Shown: piece by piece, positions 47,421 through 56,034 of the stretch
How the letters are laid out: every line of letters starts with the position of its first letter
Position numbering within the stretch: the first letter of the stretch is position 1
Assembly: GCA_017983755.1 (NCBI GenBank)
Contig: JAGOAU010000002.1
Location: 62,001-126,000, forward strand
Length of the DNA: 64,000 bases
From: Azonexus sp.
GTDB lineage: Bacteria; Pseudomonadota; Gammaproteobacteria; Burkholderiales; Rhodocyclaceae
Direction: 5' to 3'
Made by a program: the position numbers and the translations under genes
Notes under the pieces: model-generated
Told to the model about the DNA's origin: nothing
The model's input: only the letters and a program-made list of their open reading frames with translations
Databases searched by the model: none

Positions 47421-47994
47421 CTGGCACCTCACGCAGGACAATAACCTGATCGCAGACCTGCGCCACGAATTCGTGGTCGTGGCTGACCAGCACCACCCCG
47501 CCGTCGAATGCCACGCGCTCGCGCAGCGCGGTGACCAGGTGGGCAACACCGGCCGCATCGAGGTTGTTGGTCGGCTCGTCGAGCAATACGAGGTCGGCCG
47601 GCGCCTGAAGGATGGCCCACAGCGCCAGGTAATGCCGCTGCCCGCCGGACAGGCGGTCGAGCCGCAAATCGAGGCGCCCCGCCAGCCACGGCGGCAGGCC
47701 GTCGGCGGCGGCAGCGGTAAGGCCCAGCAGTTCGCGCCCGGTCAGCGGCACGCCGGCGACCGGCGGCACCTCCTGGGTCTGCAGCGCCAGGCGCAAGCCG
47801 GGGCGCATTTCAAGCAGACCCGAGAAGACCCGGGCGCGGCCGGCCAGCGCCGAGAGAACGGTCGTCTTGCCGACCCCGTTGGGTCCGGTCAACCCGAGAA
47901 TACGGCCACTTTCCAGGACGAAGTCGAGCGGCGCCGTGGCCGGCCCCTGCCAGCCGGCCACCAGCGCTTGGGCGCGCAGCAGCGGCGCGCTCAA
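47410..47994 (-). CDS. Metal ABC transporter ATP-binding protein, short form
   Basis: The 194-residue protein has Walker A GPNGVGKTT, signature LSGGQRHYLAL, Walker B DLVLLDEPTNNLD and the H-loop VSHDHEF. It starts at a TTG (47994) that overlaps the stop of the binding protein gene (TTGA). The open frame continues upstream, but within the other gene and without family-like sequence. It is shorter than typical ZnuC (about 250). Confidence 0.85.
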   Translation of the reverse strand: MSAPLLRAQALVAGWQGPATAPLDFVLESGRILGLTGPNGVGKTTVLSALAGRARVFSGLLEMRPGLRLALQTQEVPPVAGVPLTGRELLGLTAAAADGLPPWLAGRLDLRLDRLSGGQRHYLALWAILQAPADLVLLDEPTNNLDAAGVAHLVTALRERVAFDGGVVLVSHDHEFVAQVCDQVIVLREVPDVV

Positions 47995-48887
47995 TTCAGG
48001 CCTTTCAGCAAACGCCGGATGGTGTCGTCGAAGAGGCCGAACAGGTCGCCGGCCTCCGGCGTGCCGCCCACCGTGAACGGCAGCATCACCGCCGGAATGC
48101 CCGCCTTGCCGGAAATCCACAGGCTCGGCCCGTCGCTCTGGTAGGCGGTGCGCAGCACCATTCTGGCCGGCGCGCCCTGCTGGCGCGCGAGCAGGCCAGA
48201 AAGATGGCCGCTGCTCGGCTCGACACCCGGTTTCGGCTCAAGCGTGCCGGTCTGCTTCAAGCCCAGCCAGTGGGCGAGGTAGACGAAGGAGGCATGGTGG
48301 ACCAGCACCGGCACGCCGCGCAGCGGCGCCGCTTCCTTTTCCCAGCGGGCGATCGCCGCCTGCCACTTGCCGGCGAAGGCCTGGTAGCCGCTCCGGTAGG
48401 CCGCGGCGTTGGGCGGATCGAGTTCGCCGAGGCGGGTGGCCAGCGCCTCGCCGATCCGGAACAGGTTGCGCGGGTCGAGCTGGAGGTGCGGATTGCCGGC
48501 GGCGTGGACATCGCCCTGCGTCCGGTCGAGCACTGCCGGCACATCGAGCAGGGTGACGTAACCGGCGGCTTCGAAATAGCCGGGCTGGCCGCGCTGGATG
48601 TCGGCATTGCCGGAATCGCGCAGGACCAGCGGTAACCAACCGGCTTCGAGATCGGCGCCGGTCGCCACCACGAGGCCGGCGCGGCGGGCCTGGGCCAGCA
48701 GTGACGGCCGCGCCTCGATACGGTGCGGGTCCTGCAGCGCCGTCGTGGCGACGAAGACGTTCACCTTGTCGCCGCCGATTTCGCGCACCAGCGCTCCCCA
48801 TTCCGGCACCGTGGCGAACACCTGCAGTGCGGCCGCTGCCGGAAAGCCCAGCGCCGCCAGCAACAGCATCGTCATCAGTCTGATCAT
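47991..48887 (-). CDS. Metal ABC transporter substrate-binding protein
   Basis: The 298-residue protein has a signal peptide (MIRLMTMLLLAALGFPAAAA) and the cluster A-I binding protein fold. Likely metal-binding histidines are in LQDPHRIE, GNPHLQLDP and VHHASFVYL. The His-rich loop usual in ZnuA is absent, so zinc, manganese or iron are all possible. The ATG at 48887 has AGGAG with a 7-base spacing. It leads the binding protein-ATPase-permease set and follows the porin gene by 11 bp. Confidence 0.85.
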   Translation of the reverse strand: MIRLMTMLLLAALGFPAAAALQVFATVPEWGALVREIGGDKVNVFVATTALQDPHRIEARPSLLAQARRAGLVVATGADLEAGWLPLVLRDSGNADIQRGQPGYFEAAGYVTLLDVPAVLDRTQGDVHAAGNPHLQLDPRNLFRIGEALATRLGELDPPNAAAYRSGYQAFAGKWQAAIARWEKEAAPLRGVPVLVHHASFVYLAHWLGLKQTGTLEPKPGVEPSSGHLSGLLARQQGAPARMVLRTAYQSDGPSLWISGKAGIPAVMLPFTVGGTPEAGDLFGLFDDTIRRLLKGLN

Positions 48888-48898
48888 TGCCGTTCTCC

Positions 48899-50311
48899 TC
48901 AGAACTTGTGCACACCATGCGCGCCGAGGCTCATGATGTACTGGACTATCCACTGATTATCGGTGATTCCCGCCATCGACCTGTCCTGCGCATACTGCAG
49001 GCGGACGCGGGAAAACTCGCTCCAGCTATAGTCAACCATTGCCGTCGCGCGCTTCGGCCGGTAATCCTGAACGACGAGACTGGCCGCATTGGCGCCGAGA
49101 TTCTGCCGACCGCTGTCGAGCTGGTCGTAGCGCAGGCCGGCCCGCCAGTTCGGCGTGAACTGGTAGACACCCTGGGCATACCAACCGCGCTGGCGCGTGT
49201 CGTAGTCGCCGGTGACCGGCGTCGCGCAGGCATTGCCGACACCGTTCCCATCCGTGCAGGTTAGTTCGCCCTTGTCCTTGCGCACGAAGTATTCGCTCTG
49301 GAACTTGAAGTTCCGGTACTTCGGATTGCCGTCCGGCGCCCACTTCCAGACGAAATCGGCGATCCAGGTCGCCGTGTCGCCGTTGAACAGCCCCTGCGCC
49401 TGCAAACCGTTGATGTCGACGAAGTCGGCCTCGCGCTCGCCGGATGAGGTCTTCAGGTAGGAGAGGCCGGTGCGCCAGCTGTTGGCGACACCGAGGTCGT
49501 CGCCGACGTGCACATAGGCAGCCCAGGCGCCGGCACCGTTCTTGTTGCTGTCGGTGCCCGGGAAATTGGCGCCGCGCCCGACTTCGGTGCCGAATTCGAC
49601 AAAAACCGGCGTCGGCGCCAGCCACTTGAGCTGCAGGCCGTCCTGGCGATAGCTCGCCTCCTGGCCGAACAGCGCGTTGTACATCAGCGGCGCATTGGCG
49701 AAATCCCACTGGTGCGGGTGCTGCTCGTTCAGATAGCCGATGCCCGAAAGGTAACGGCCGCCCTTGAGCCCGATACCATGGCCGATCGCCAGCGACTGGA
49801 ACCACGCTTCCTCGACCTCGACCGCTTCGTCCTGCACGGCGAAGATCGCCTGGCCGCGCCAGTAGGGATCGATGCCGGCGCTGAAAACCAGCTCGGTATG
49901 GTTGAGGGAAAAGCCGCGCGTGCTGATCCCCTTGCCGTGATCGTCGTGACCGCCGGCCGGCCAGAAGCCGGTGATGGTGCGGTCGGGGACGTTCTGCATT
50001 TGTGCGTACTGGCCCTGCAGGATCAGCGACACCTCGGGGTTGAAGGCGCTGGCGGCGGTCAGTGCTCCGCTCGCCGCGGGCGACGGGTTGGCCGCCACCG
50101 GCGCCGGCACCTGGGCGACCGGCATCGGCCTGGCTTTGGCATCTGCCTCGGCCTGGGCCAGCCGCTGTTCGAGCGCGGCGATGCGCTGCTCGTAGGACTT
50201 CTTCATTTCATCGATCTGGCTGCGGATGGCGGCGAGATCGGCATCGCCGGCTGCCTGCGCGCCGCACGAAGCGGCGAGCAGCGCAGCCACGGCAAGTGGC
50301 TTGTGCAACAT
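48899..50311 (-). CDS. Outer membrane porin-like protein linked to the metal transporter
   Basis: The 470-residue protein has a signal peptide (ending GAQAA) and a coiled coil (residues about 25-60, rich in Glu, Gln and Ala). A Pro/Ala linker and a long beta-barrel with alternating aromatic residues follow, and the last residue is Phe, as is usual for outer membrane barrels. Two cysteines (LTCTDGNGVGNAC) lie in one loop. A histidine-bearing stretch (GGHDDHGKG) might attract metal. It lies directly upstream of the metal-binding protein gene and may be its outer membrane entry route; this is inferred. Confidence 0.75.
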   Translation of the reverse strand: MLHKPLAVAALLAASCGAQAAGDADLAAIRSQIDEMKKSYEQRIAALEQRLAQAEADAKARPMPVAQVPAPVAANPSPAASGALTAASAFNPEVSLILQGQYAQMQNVPDRTITGFWPAGGHDDHGKGISTRGFSLNHTELVFSAGIDPYWRGQAIFAVQDEAVEVEEAWFQSLAIGHGIGLKGGRYLSGIGYLNEQHPHQWDFANAPLMYNALFGQEASYRQDGLQLKWLAPTPVFVEFGTEVGRGANFPGTDSNKNGAGAWAAYVHVGDDLGVANSWRTGLSYLKTSSGEREADFVDINGLQAQGLFNGDTATWIADFVWKWAPDGNPKYRNFKFQSEYFVRKDKGELTCTDGNGVGNACATPVTGDYDTRQRGWYAQGVYQFTPNWRAGLRYDQLDSGRQNLGANAASLVVQDYRPKRATAMVDYSWSEFSRVRLQYAQDRSMAGITDNQWIVQYIMSLGAHGVHKF

Positions 50312-50355
50312 GGAATTCTCCTGAAAACGCGATGTAGCGACCCGCTGCAGGACTG

Positions 50356-50392
50356 CTGCGGTCGACGGTCAAAAACGGGCGATTTTCAGGCG
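50356..50392. repeat. Dispersed GTCGAC-core repeat, copy C
   Basis: GCTGCGGTCGACGGTC, AAAAACGGGC and GATTTTCAGGCG. Core at 50358-50368. It contains the stop codon of the DUF2946-like gene and occupies most of the spacer before the porin gene. Confidence 0.75.
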
Positions 50393-50667
50393 ATGGGGGG
50401 GCCGCGCTGCGGGGCGGCAGGCGGCGGGAAGGCGCTGCGACCGCCAGCGTACTGCACCTCGGGAACCAGCGCCGCCGTGATGACCGGCGGCAAGGCCGCC
50501 AGCGACGGCAGGCCGGCGCCAAGATCGTGCGCCGCCAGGCACAGCTCGCAGGTATGCGCCGGCAAGCTGCCCTCGTTGTCCGCCGCATGCCCGGCGGCAT
50601 GCGCCCCCGCCGCCAACTGGGCGAAGACGAGAACGGCGACGAGAAGGAGGTGACGCAGCGGATTCAC
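50386..50667 (-). CDS. Small DUF2946-like secreted protein
   Basis: The 93-residue protein has an N-terminal hydrophobic segment (LLLVAVLVFAQLAAGAHA), then HTCELCLAAHDLG, a cysteine/histidine motif that matches DUF2946-type proteins often found next to metal uptake or efflux genes. The tail is proline-rich. Metal binding is suggested by CELC but not shown. It lies 10 bp after rlmI and before the porin gene on the same strand. Confidence 0.65.
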   Translation of the reverse strand: MNPLRHLLLVAVLVFAQLAAGAHAAGHAADNEGSLPAHTCELCLAAHDLGAGLPSLAALPPVITAALVPEVQYAGGRSAFPPPAAPQRGPPIA

Positions 50668-50676
50668 GAGTTCAGT

Positions 50677-51870
50677 TTAATCGACCTGGACGAGCAGGCC
50701 CTTCAGATATTCGCCTTCCGGAAAATTCAGCGCCACCGGATGATCGGCGGCCCCGGCCAGCCGGCGCACGATGCGCGCCGCGCGGCCGGCATCGTGCGCG
50801 GCGCCGGCGACGATCTTCTGGAACAGTTCCAGCCCGATGCCGCCGGAACAGGAGTAGGTCATCAGCAAGCCACCCGGCTTGAGCAGCCGGCAACCGAGCA
50901 CGTTGATGTCCTTGTAGGCGCGTGCGGCGCGCTCGGCGTGGGCGGCCGACGGCGCGAACTTGGGCGGATCGAGGACGATCAGGTCGAACTGCCGGCCGTC
51001 CTTGCGAAAATCGCGCAGCGCCTGAAAGACGTCGGCCTCCCGCCAGCTAGCGCGGTCGGCCGGCAAATGCGGATTGAGCGCCAGATTGGCCTGCGCCTGC
51101 GCCAGCGCCGGACCCGAGGAGTCGATCGACAGCACGCTGGCCGCGCCGCCGGCCAGCGCCTGCAGCGAAAAGCCGCCGGTGTAGCAGAAGCAGTTGAGAA
51201 CCTCCTTGCCCGCGGCCAGCTGGCCGAGCAAGGCGCGGTTGTCGCGCTGGTCGAGGTAGAAACCGGTTTTGTGGCCGCCGACGATGTCGACCGCAAGCCG
51301 GACGCCGTTTTCCTCGATCGTCAGCGCTGCTGCCGGCGCCTCGCCGTGCAGCCAGCCGGTGGTCGGTTCCAGCCCTTCGAGGCCGCGCACGTCGGAGTCG
51401 GAACGCTCGTAGATGCGGGCACAGCCGGTCGCCTTGACGAGACCGGCGACGATGGCCTTGCGCCACTTGTCGGCGCCGGCCGAGGTCAGCTGGACGACGA
51501 CGGTGTCGCCATACTGGTCGGCGATGACGCCGGGCAGCCCGTCCGATTCGGCGTGGATCAGGCGCAGGCCTGACTGGCCGCGCAGCTCCGGCAGCGCCTG
51601 GCGGCGTGCCACGGCGGCCGCGATGCGGCGCTTGAAGAAGGCGTCGTCGACCGATTCCTCGACATCGAAGGTCCAGAAGCGGGCGCGGATCTGCGATTGC
51701 GGGCTGTACGCCGCGCGGCCCAGCGGACGCAGGTTGTCGGCCAGCACCTCGACCGTGTCGCCCGGCCGAGCACGGCCTTCGAGCCGACCGACCGAGCCGG
51801 CGAAAAGCCACGGATGATGCTGCTTGAACGCGGAGCGTTCCTTGCCCGGCAGAAGAATCAGCTGCGCCAT
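50677..51870 (-). CDS. rlmI: 23S rRNA (cytosine-C5)-methyltransferase RlmI
   Basis: The 397-residue protein starts at ATG 51870 (MAQLILLPGKERSAF). An N-terminal PUA-like domain (HPWLFAGSVGRLEG) is followed by a SAM-dependent methyltransferase domain with FCYTGGFSL, DLIVLDPPKFAPS and the cysteine in YSCSGGIG. It methylates C1962 of 23S rRNA in E. coli. The start lies 21 bp beyond a terminator, so it has its own promoter or depends on readthrough. Confidence 0.92.
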   Translation of the reverse strand: MAQLILLPGKERSAFKQHHPWLFAGSVGRLEGRARPGDTVEVLADNLRPLGRAAYSPQSQIRARFWTFDVEESVDDAFFKRRIAAAVARRQALPELRGQSGLRLIHAESDGLPGVIADQYGDTVVVQLTSAGADKWRKAIVAGLVKATGCARIYERSDSDVRGLEGLEPTTGWLHGEAPAAALTIEENGVRLAVDIVGGHKTGFYLDQRDNRALLGQLAAGKEVLNCFCYTGGFSLQALAGGAASVLSIDSSGPALAQAQANLALNPHLPADRASWREADVFQALRDFRKDGRQFDLIVLDPPKFAPSAAHAERAARAYKDINVLGCRLLKPGGLLMTYSCSGGIGLELFQKIVAGAAHDAGRAARIVRRLAGAADHPVALNFPEGEYLKGLLVQVD

Positions 51871-51890
51871 GTCTTTCCCCACCTCAAATG

Positions 51891-51923
51891 AAAAGCCCCG
51901 GCTGCCTTGCGGCAACCGGGGCC
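51891..51923 (-). terminator. Intrinsic terminator after the 50-residue basic protein gene
   Basis: GCCCCGG/CCGGGGC with an inner TGCC/GGCA extension and a GCAA loop form a strong stem. On the minus strand it ends in four T. It lies 19 bp after the small gene's stop. Confidence 0.82.
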
Positions 51924-51941
51924 CGATGAAACCGAAAAAGC

Positions 51942-52094
51942 TTAGGCGCCCAGTGCCTTGCGATTGCGGGCGTGGCACTCGGCGGCGTAGATGACCTTGA
52001 ACATGGTCTTGCCGGTTCCCTTGAACAGGCGCTTGCTGGACTTGGAAATGCTGCGGCGCTCCAGGGACGAACGGCGGGTGCGGTTGATAGCCAT
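51942..52094 (-). CDS. Unrecognised 50-residue strongly basic protein
   Basis: The frame runs from ATG 52094 to TAA at 51942. It starts MAINRTRRSSLERRSISKSS and ends CHARNRKALGA. It has 8 Arg, 6 Lys and only 2 Glu, so a net charge near +12, suggesting binding to nucleic acid or the ribosome. AAGGAG lies 6 bases before the ATG, a near-consensus promoter lies 40-68 bp upstream, and a strong terminator follows. The protein is not S20, L36 or Sra as I know them. It is a short monocistronic gene that length cut-offs would miss. Function unknown. Confidence 0.8.
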   Translation of the reverse strand: MAINRTRRSSLERRSISKSSKRLFKGTGKTMFKVIYAAECHARNRKALGA

Positions 52095-52133
52095 GACTAA
52101 CTCCTTGATTCCGGCGAATTTTCAAAACCGCCA

Positions 52134-52162
52134 ATCATAGTGGCTGGCAGCACCGGCGTCAA
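52134..52162 (-). promoter_or_regulatory. Promoter of the 50-residue basic protein gene
   Basis: On the minus strand TTGACG (52162-52157) and TATGAT (52139-52134) are separated by exactly 17 bp. Transcription would start about 33 bp before the ATG. Confidence 0.72.
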
Positions 52163-52165
52163 TTG

Positions 52166-52206
52166 CCGTCTGATTTTCGGCCATTTTCGACGGTCGACCG
52201 CAACCG
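52166..52206. repeat. Dispersed GTCGAC-core repeat, copy D
   Basis: CCGTCTGATTTTCGGCCATT, TTCGACGG and TCGACCGCAACC. The core is at 52191-52201. It lies between the xerC stop and the promoter of the small basic protein gene. Confidence 0.75.
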
Positions 52207-52207
52207 G

Positions 52208-53101
52208 CTATCTTTTGGCCCGTGGATGGGCGCTGTCGTAAACCTTCGCCAGATGCTGAAAATCGAGATGGGTATAGACTTGGGTCGAGGCGATGCTGGC
52301 ATGGCCGAGCATCTCCTGCACCGCGCGCAGGTCACCCGACGACTGCAGGACGTGCGAGGCGAAGGAATGGCGCAGCATGTGCGGATGGACGTGACGTGGT
52401 AGCCCGGCGCGCAGGGCCTGTCGGCCGAGACGGTCCTGGATCGAGCGATGGCTCAGACGGGCGCCGCGCCGGCTGACGAAAAGCGCCGGTTCGTCGCCGG
52501 CGGCCAGCTGCTCGCGCAAGGGCCGCCACGCCGCCAGCGCCTCGCGTGCCCGGGCGCCGACCGGCACGATGCGCGCCTTGCTGCGCTTGCCGAGCACCCG
52601 CACCTCGCCCTCGAGCAGCGCAGTTTCCAGCGCATCGACATCGAGGGCGGCGAGTTCAGCGAGGCGCAGCCCGGACGAATACAGGAGTTCGAACATCGCC
52701 GCATCGCGTGCCGCCAGCGCCGGGTCGTCATCACCCTCAGGGGCCAGCAACGCCGCCGCCTCGTCGACCGAAAGCGCCTTGGGCAGCAGCCTGGGCGATT
52801 TCGGCGGGCGCACCCCGTCGCAGGGATTGGCCTGCACACGATTGCGCCGCCCGAGCCAGCCGAAGTAGCCGCGCCAGGCCGACAGCATGCGGCCGAGCGA
52901 GCGCCCGGAAAGACCCTGGGCGTGGAGTTGGGCAACGAAGCGGCGGATCTGGTGCACCTGCAGGTCCGCCAGGCCGGCATCGCCGGCCAAGGCCAGCAGG
53001 CGCATCAGGTCGCGCCGGTAATTGCTGATGGTATGCGGGGACTGCCGGCGCTGCTCGGCCAGTTCGGCCAGATAGTCTTCGACGGCAGCCTTTGCGGTCA
53101 C
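52208..53101 (-). CDS. xerC: Tyrosine recombinase XerC
   Basis: The 297-residue recombinase resolves chromosome dimers at dif with XerD. The N-terminal SAM-like domain (residues 1-85) and catalytic domain are present, with the active-site residues Arg146 (SSGLRLAEL), His241 and Arg244 (HPHMLRHSF), His267 (LGHAS) and nucleophile Tyr276 (TQVYTHL). The start is a GTG at 53101 overlapping the DUF484 stop (GTGA). The order dapF-DUF484-xerC is conserved in proteobacteria. Confidence 0.95.
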   Translation of the reverse strand: MTAKAAVEDYLAELAEQRRQSPHTISNYRRDLMRLLALAGDAGLADLQVHQIRRFVAQLHAQGLSGRSLGRMLSAWRGYFGWLGRRNRVQANPCDGVRPPKSPRLLPKALSVDEAAALLAPEGDDDPALAARDAAMFELLYSSGLRLAELAALDVDALETALLEGEVRVLGKRSKARIVPVGARAREALAAWRPLREQLAAGDEPALFVSRRGARLSHRSIQDRLGRQALRAGLPRHVHPHMLRHSFASHVLQSSGDLRAVQEMLGHASIASTQVYTHLDFQHLAKVYDSAHPRAKR

Positions 53102-53769
53102 TGTGCGGGTTTGGCGACGCGGGTCAGGGCGGCGGAGAGCATTTCGCCCATCCGTTCGAGATAGAGGACGCCCATTTCGCCATAGAAGCGCTGCGCATCT
53201 TCGCTGCCGAGCGCCAGCATGCCGATCGTCGTACCGCCTTCGCACAGCGCGATCAGGGCCTGCGAGCGGATGTGCGCCGCCTGTTCGCCGAACCAGGCGG
53301 CAGTACCGAAGCCCGAGGTCGAGCCGCAGTAAGGGTGGGCCAGGGTTTCGGCGAACACCTGCAGTTCCGGCGCCACCACCGCGAACTCCGGCAATTCGTC
53401 GACGCCTGCCGGCTTCTGCCACAGGCGCAGGGCCACGTGCGGCACCGAGAAATCGTCGCGCAGGTGAAAGCGCAGCAGGTGGATCACCGCCGGGAAGGTT
53501 TCGACCGCGATCAGGCCCACGGCCAGGCGATGCACCTTTTCGCTGATCGCGTCATTTTCCTCGCCGAAGGCGATGAGTTCGCCCAGCTTGCTCTCGGTCT
53601 CCCGGTTTTTCTCGCGCAAGGTCAGCATCTGCCGCTCGGCCAGCGATACCGCGCGCCCGCCATGCGGGTGCGGCACGTAGATCTGCGCCAGCAGGTCGGC
53701 GTACTGCTCGAAAAAGCCTGGATTGGTCTTCAGGTATTCGGCGACATCTTCGGCGAAGGGGGCGCTCAT
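53098..53769 (-). CDS. DUF484 family protein
   Basis: The 223-residue protein has the family's N-terminal [28 protein letters not shown] region, a helical linker ([21 protein letters not shown]) and a GAF-like C-terminal domain. Members sit between dapF and xerC, but their function is unknown. It overlaps dapF upstream and xerC downstream by 4 bp each. Confidence 0.93.
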   Translation of the reverse strand: MSAPFAEDVAEYLKTNPGFFEQYADLLAQIYVPHPHGGRAVSLAERQMLTLREKNRETESKLGELIAFGEENDAISEKVHRLAVGLIAVETFPAVIHLLRFHLRDDFSVPHVALRLWQKPAGVDELPEFAVVAPELQVFAETLAHPYCGSTSGFGTAAWFGEQAAHIRSQALIALCEGGTTIGMLALGSEDAQRFYGEMGVLYLERMGEMLSAALTRVAKPAQ

Positions 53770-54596
53770 AGTTCGATTTCTCCAGTGAAAACAGTGACGG
53801 CGGGGCCGCTCATCAGTACCGGCCGTCCGGGGCCGCCCCAGGCGATGGTCAGGTCGCCACCGCGCGTCGTCACACGCACCGGCGAATCGAGCAGGTCGCG
53901 GCGGATACCGGTGACGACGGCGGCGCAGGCGCCGGTGCCGCAGGCCAGCGTTTCGCCAGAGCCGCGCTCGAAGACGCGCAGCTTGATGGCGTGGCGGTCC
54001 ACGATCTGCATGAAGCCGGCATTGACGCGCTGCGGGAAGCGTTCGTGATTTTCGATCAATGGACCGTGTTCGCTCACCGGCGCGCTGTCGACGCTGGCAA
54101 CGACCTGCACGGCGTGCGGGTTGCCCATCGAGACGACGCTGATCTCCAGCGTCTCGTCAGCCACGTCAAGGTTGTAGATGACGACATCGTCGTCGTGCAG
54201 GAAGGGAATCTCGGCCGGCAAAAAGCGCGGTTCGCCCATGTCGACCGTGACATTGCCGTTCGCTTCGAGGCGCGGCTCGATGATGCCTTTCAGCGTTTCG
54301 ACGCGAATCTCGCGCTTGTCGGTCAGCCCGGCTTCGTGGACGAAGCGCACGAAGCAGCGGGCGCCATTGCCGCACTGCTCGACCTCGCTGCCATCGGCAT
54401 TGAAGATGCGGTAGCGGAAATCGACGCCCGGCTGGCTGGCCGCCTCGACCAGCAGGATCTGGTCGCAGCCGACCCCGAAATTGCGGTCGGCCAGGTAGCG
54501 CAACTGTTCCGGGGTCAGCGAGACTTGCTGGCGAATGCCGTCGAGGACAACGAAATCATTGCCCAGGCCATGCATTTTCGAAAATTTGAGTTTCAC
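53766..54596 (-). CDS. dapF: Diaminopimelate epimerase
   Basis: The 276-residue enzyme interconverts LL- and meso-diaminopimelate, feeding lysine and peptidoglycan synthesis. The two catalytic cysteines are in QCGNGARCF and [16 protein letters not shown] near the N-terminus is characteristic. It starts the dapF-DUF484-xerC operon and supplies the substrate of LysA, encoded at 22783-24045. Confidence 0.97.
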   Translation of the reverse strand: MKLKFSKMHGLGNDFVVLDGIRQQVSLTPEQLRYLADRNFGVGCDQILLVEAASQPGVDFRYRIFNADGSEVEQCGNGARCFVRFVHEAGLTDKREIRVETLKGIIEPRLEANGNVTVDMGEPRFLPAEIPFLHDDDVVIYNLDVADETLEISVVSMGNPHAVQVVASVDSAPVSEHGPLIENHERFPQRVNAGFMQIVDRHAIKLRVFERGSGETLACGTGACAAVVTGIRRDLLDSPVRVTTRGGDLTIAWGGPGRPVLMSGPAVTVFTGEIEL

Positions 54597-54622
54597 TGCC
54601 TGCTCCGCGAGACGATTAAAAA

Positions 54623-54651
54623 AGGATAGCAGAGACAGATGCTTGTCTCAA
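54623..54651 (-). promoter_or_regulatory. Likely promoter of dapF-DUF484-xerC
   Basis: On the minus strand TTGAGA (54651-54646) and TATCCT (54628-54623) are 17 bp apart, about 27 bp before the dapF ATG. A small GAGACA/TGTCTC dyad lies between them. Confidence 0.5.
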
Positions 54652-54655
54652 ATTC

Positions 54656-55162
54656 TTAAAGTTTCTTCTCCATCACGTAGTCATCCATGACGAAGCCGCG
54701 GCCGATGTCGTCGACTATCGCTTCGCGCACGACGAAGCCATATTTCCGGTAGGAACCGATCGCCTTCTCGTTGCGCTTGTTGACCGCCAGGATCACGCAC
54801 GGGTAACCCAGCTTTTTCGCCCGCGCCGCGACATGGGCGATCAGTTCGCCACCGACGCCCTTGCGCTGGACATCGGGGTGAATGTAGAGCTTGTCCAGCT
54901 TGAACTCGCCCTTGTAGATTTCGCTGAAGGCGAAGCCGACGCGGCGCCCGTCGTGGAAGGCCTGATCCAGCCACTTGTCGGCATCCTCAAGATCATCGTA
55001 CAGGCGCTCGTGGCCATAACGCTGCTCGAGCATGAAGTCGATCTGTTCCTGCGTGATGATGCCAGGATAGGTGGCCTGCCAGATTTCGCGGGCCAGCAAG
55101 GAGATGGCGGGCACGTCGGGCGGGGTGACGGGGCGGATTTCGATATTCAGGCTGCAGCTCAT
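54656..55162 (-). CDS. GNAT family N-acetyltransferase
   Basis: The 168-residue protein has the acetyl-CoA binding motif QRKGVGGELI (about residues 100-109) and the later VNKRNEKAIGSYRKYGF segment typical of GNAT enzymes. The acetyl acceptor is unknown. It overlaps the upstream acyltransferase-like gene by 4 bp, so it ends that operon, before the dapF promoter. Confidence 0.9.
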   Translation of the reverse strand: MSCSLNIEIRPVTPPDVPAISLLAREIWQATYPGIITQEQIDFMLEQRYGHERLYDDLEDADKWLDQAFHDGRRVGFAFSEIYKGEFKLDKLYIHPDVQRKGVGGELIAHVAARAKKLGYPCVILAVNKRNEKAIGSYRKYGFVVREAIVDDIGRGFVMDDYVMEKKL

Positions 55163-56034
55163 TTGTAAAACCTCTGTTCTCCGGGTGGCCGGGTCTTGAA
55201 GCGTTTGTGCAACCAGAAGTACTGCTCCGGCATACGCAGCACCTGGCTTTCGATAAAGCGGTTCATATAGGCAGTGTCATCCTCGACACTCGCCCCGGGG
55301 AAGTTTTCCCATGGTGGTATGACTTCGATTTCGTAGCCAGTCGGCACCTGGCGGACGATGATCGGGACGACGCACGCCCCGGTAAGGCGCACCAGACGGG
55401 ACAAGGCGGGAATGGTAGCGGCTTGCACGCCAAAGAAGGGAACAAATATCGATTCCTTGGGCCCGAAATCCTGATCCGGCAAATAATAAAAGGGAAGGCC
55501 ATCCTTGAGTGCCTTGACGATCTTGCGCATTCCGTCCTGCCGCGAAAGCAGCACGGTGGGGCTGAAACGGGTGCGCCCGTGAAACAGCAGGCGGTCGAAG
55601 ACAGGATTTTTCTGGGCGGAATAGACGCTGCAGGCCAGCACATCCATCGAGAGGCGCGTCGCCGCCGCGTCGAGCCCGACAAAATGCGGGCACAGCATGA
55701 TCACCGGACGCCCGGCCGGATCCTTCAGATGCTCGATCCCGGTAACGCGGCAAAGCCGCCGCAACCGCGCCTCCGACGACCACCAGGCAAAGGTGCGGTC
55801 GAGCGCGGCACGGCTGAAGGCGATGACATGGGCACGCGCCAGACGGTCGATTTCGGCCTCGGGCTTGTCCGGAAAGCACAGCCGCAGGTTTATTTTTGCG
55901 ACATTGCGACGCTCACGGCCCAGCGCATACAACACGCGGCCCAGCACGCTGCCGATGGCGCGCGTGACCGGCAAGGGCAGCCAATGCAGCGCCCAGAGCA
56001 CGCCGACCGCCAGATAGATGAATACCGTTTTCAC
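55159..56034 (-). CDS. Lipid A acyltransferase-like protein (LpxL/HtrB family), first copy
   Basis: The 291-residue protein has an N-terminal membrane segment and the catalytic HX4D motif, His117 and Asp122 (PHFVGLD). Other family marks are DQDFGPKESIFVPFFG and the C-terminal PEQYFWLHKRFKTRP. It should add a secondary acyl chain to lipid A or a precursor. It is the second of two tandem acyltransferase genes (4-bp overlap), which differ enough not to be a recent duplication. Confidence 0.9.
   Translation of the reverse strand: MKTVFIYLAVGVLWALHWLPLPVTRAIGSVLGRVLYALGRERRNVAKINLRLCFPDKPEAEIDRLARAHVIAFSRAALDRTFAWWSSEARLRRLCRVTGIEHLKDPAGRPVIMLCPHFVGLDAAATRLSMDVLACSVYSAQKNPVFDRLLFHGRTRFSPTVLLSRQDGMRKIVKALKDGLPFYYLPDQDFGPKESIFVPFFGVQAATIPALSRLVRLTGACVVPIIVRQVPTGYEIEVIPPWENFPGASVEDDTAYMNRFIESQVLRMPEQYFWLHKRFKTRPPGEQRFYK

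Noticed and set aside
50312-50385. Zur or Fur box upstream of the metal transporter block
   Set aside because: The spacer is filled by the dispersed repeat; no AT-rich dyad of the Zur or Fur type was found there.
51942-52094. The small basic gene as ribosomal protein S20 (rpsT)
   Set aside because: S20 is about 85-90 residues and alanine-rich; this frame is 50 codons and the sequence does not match.
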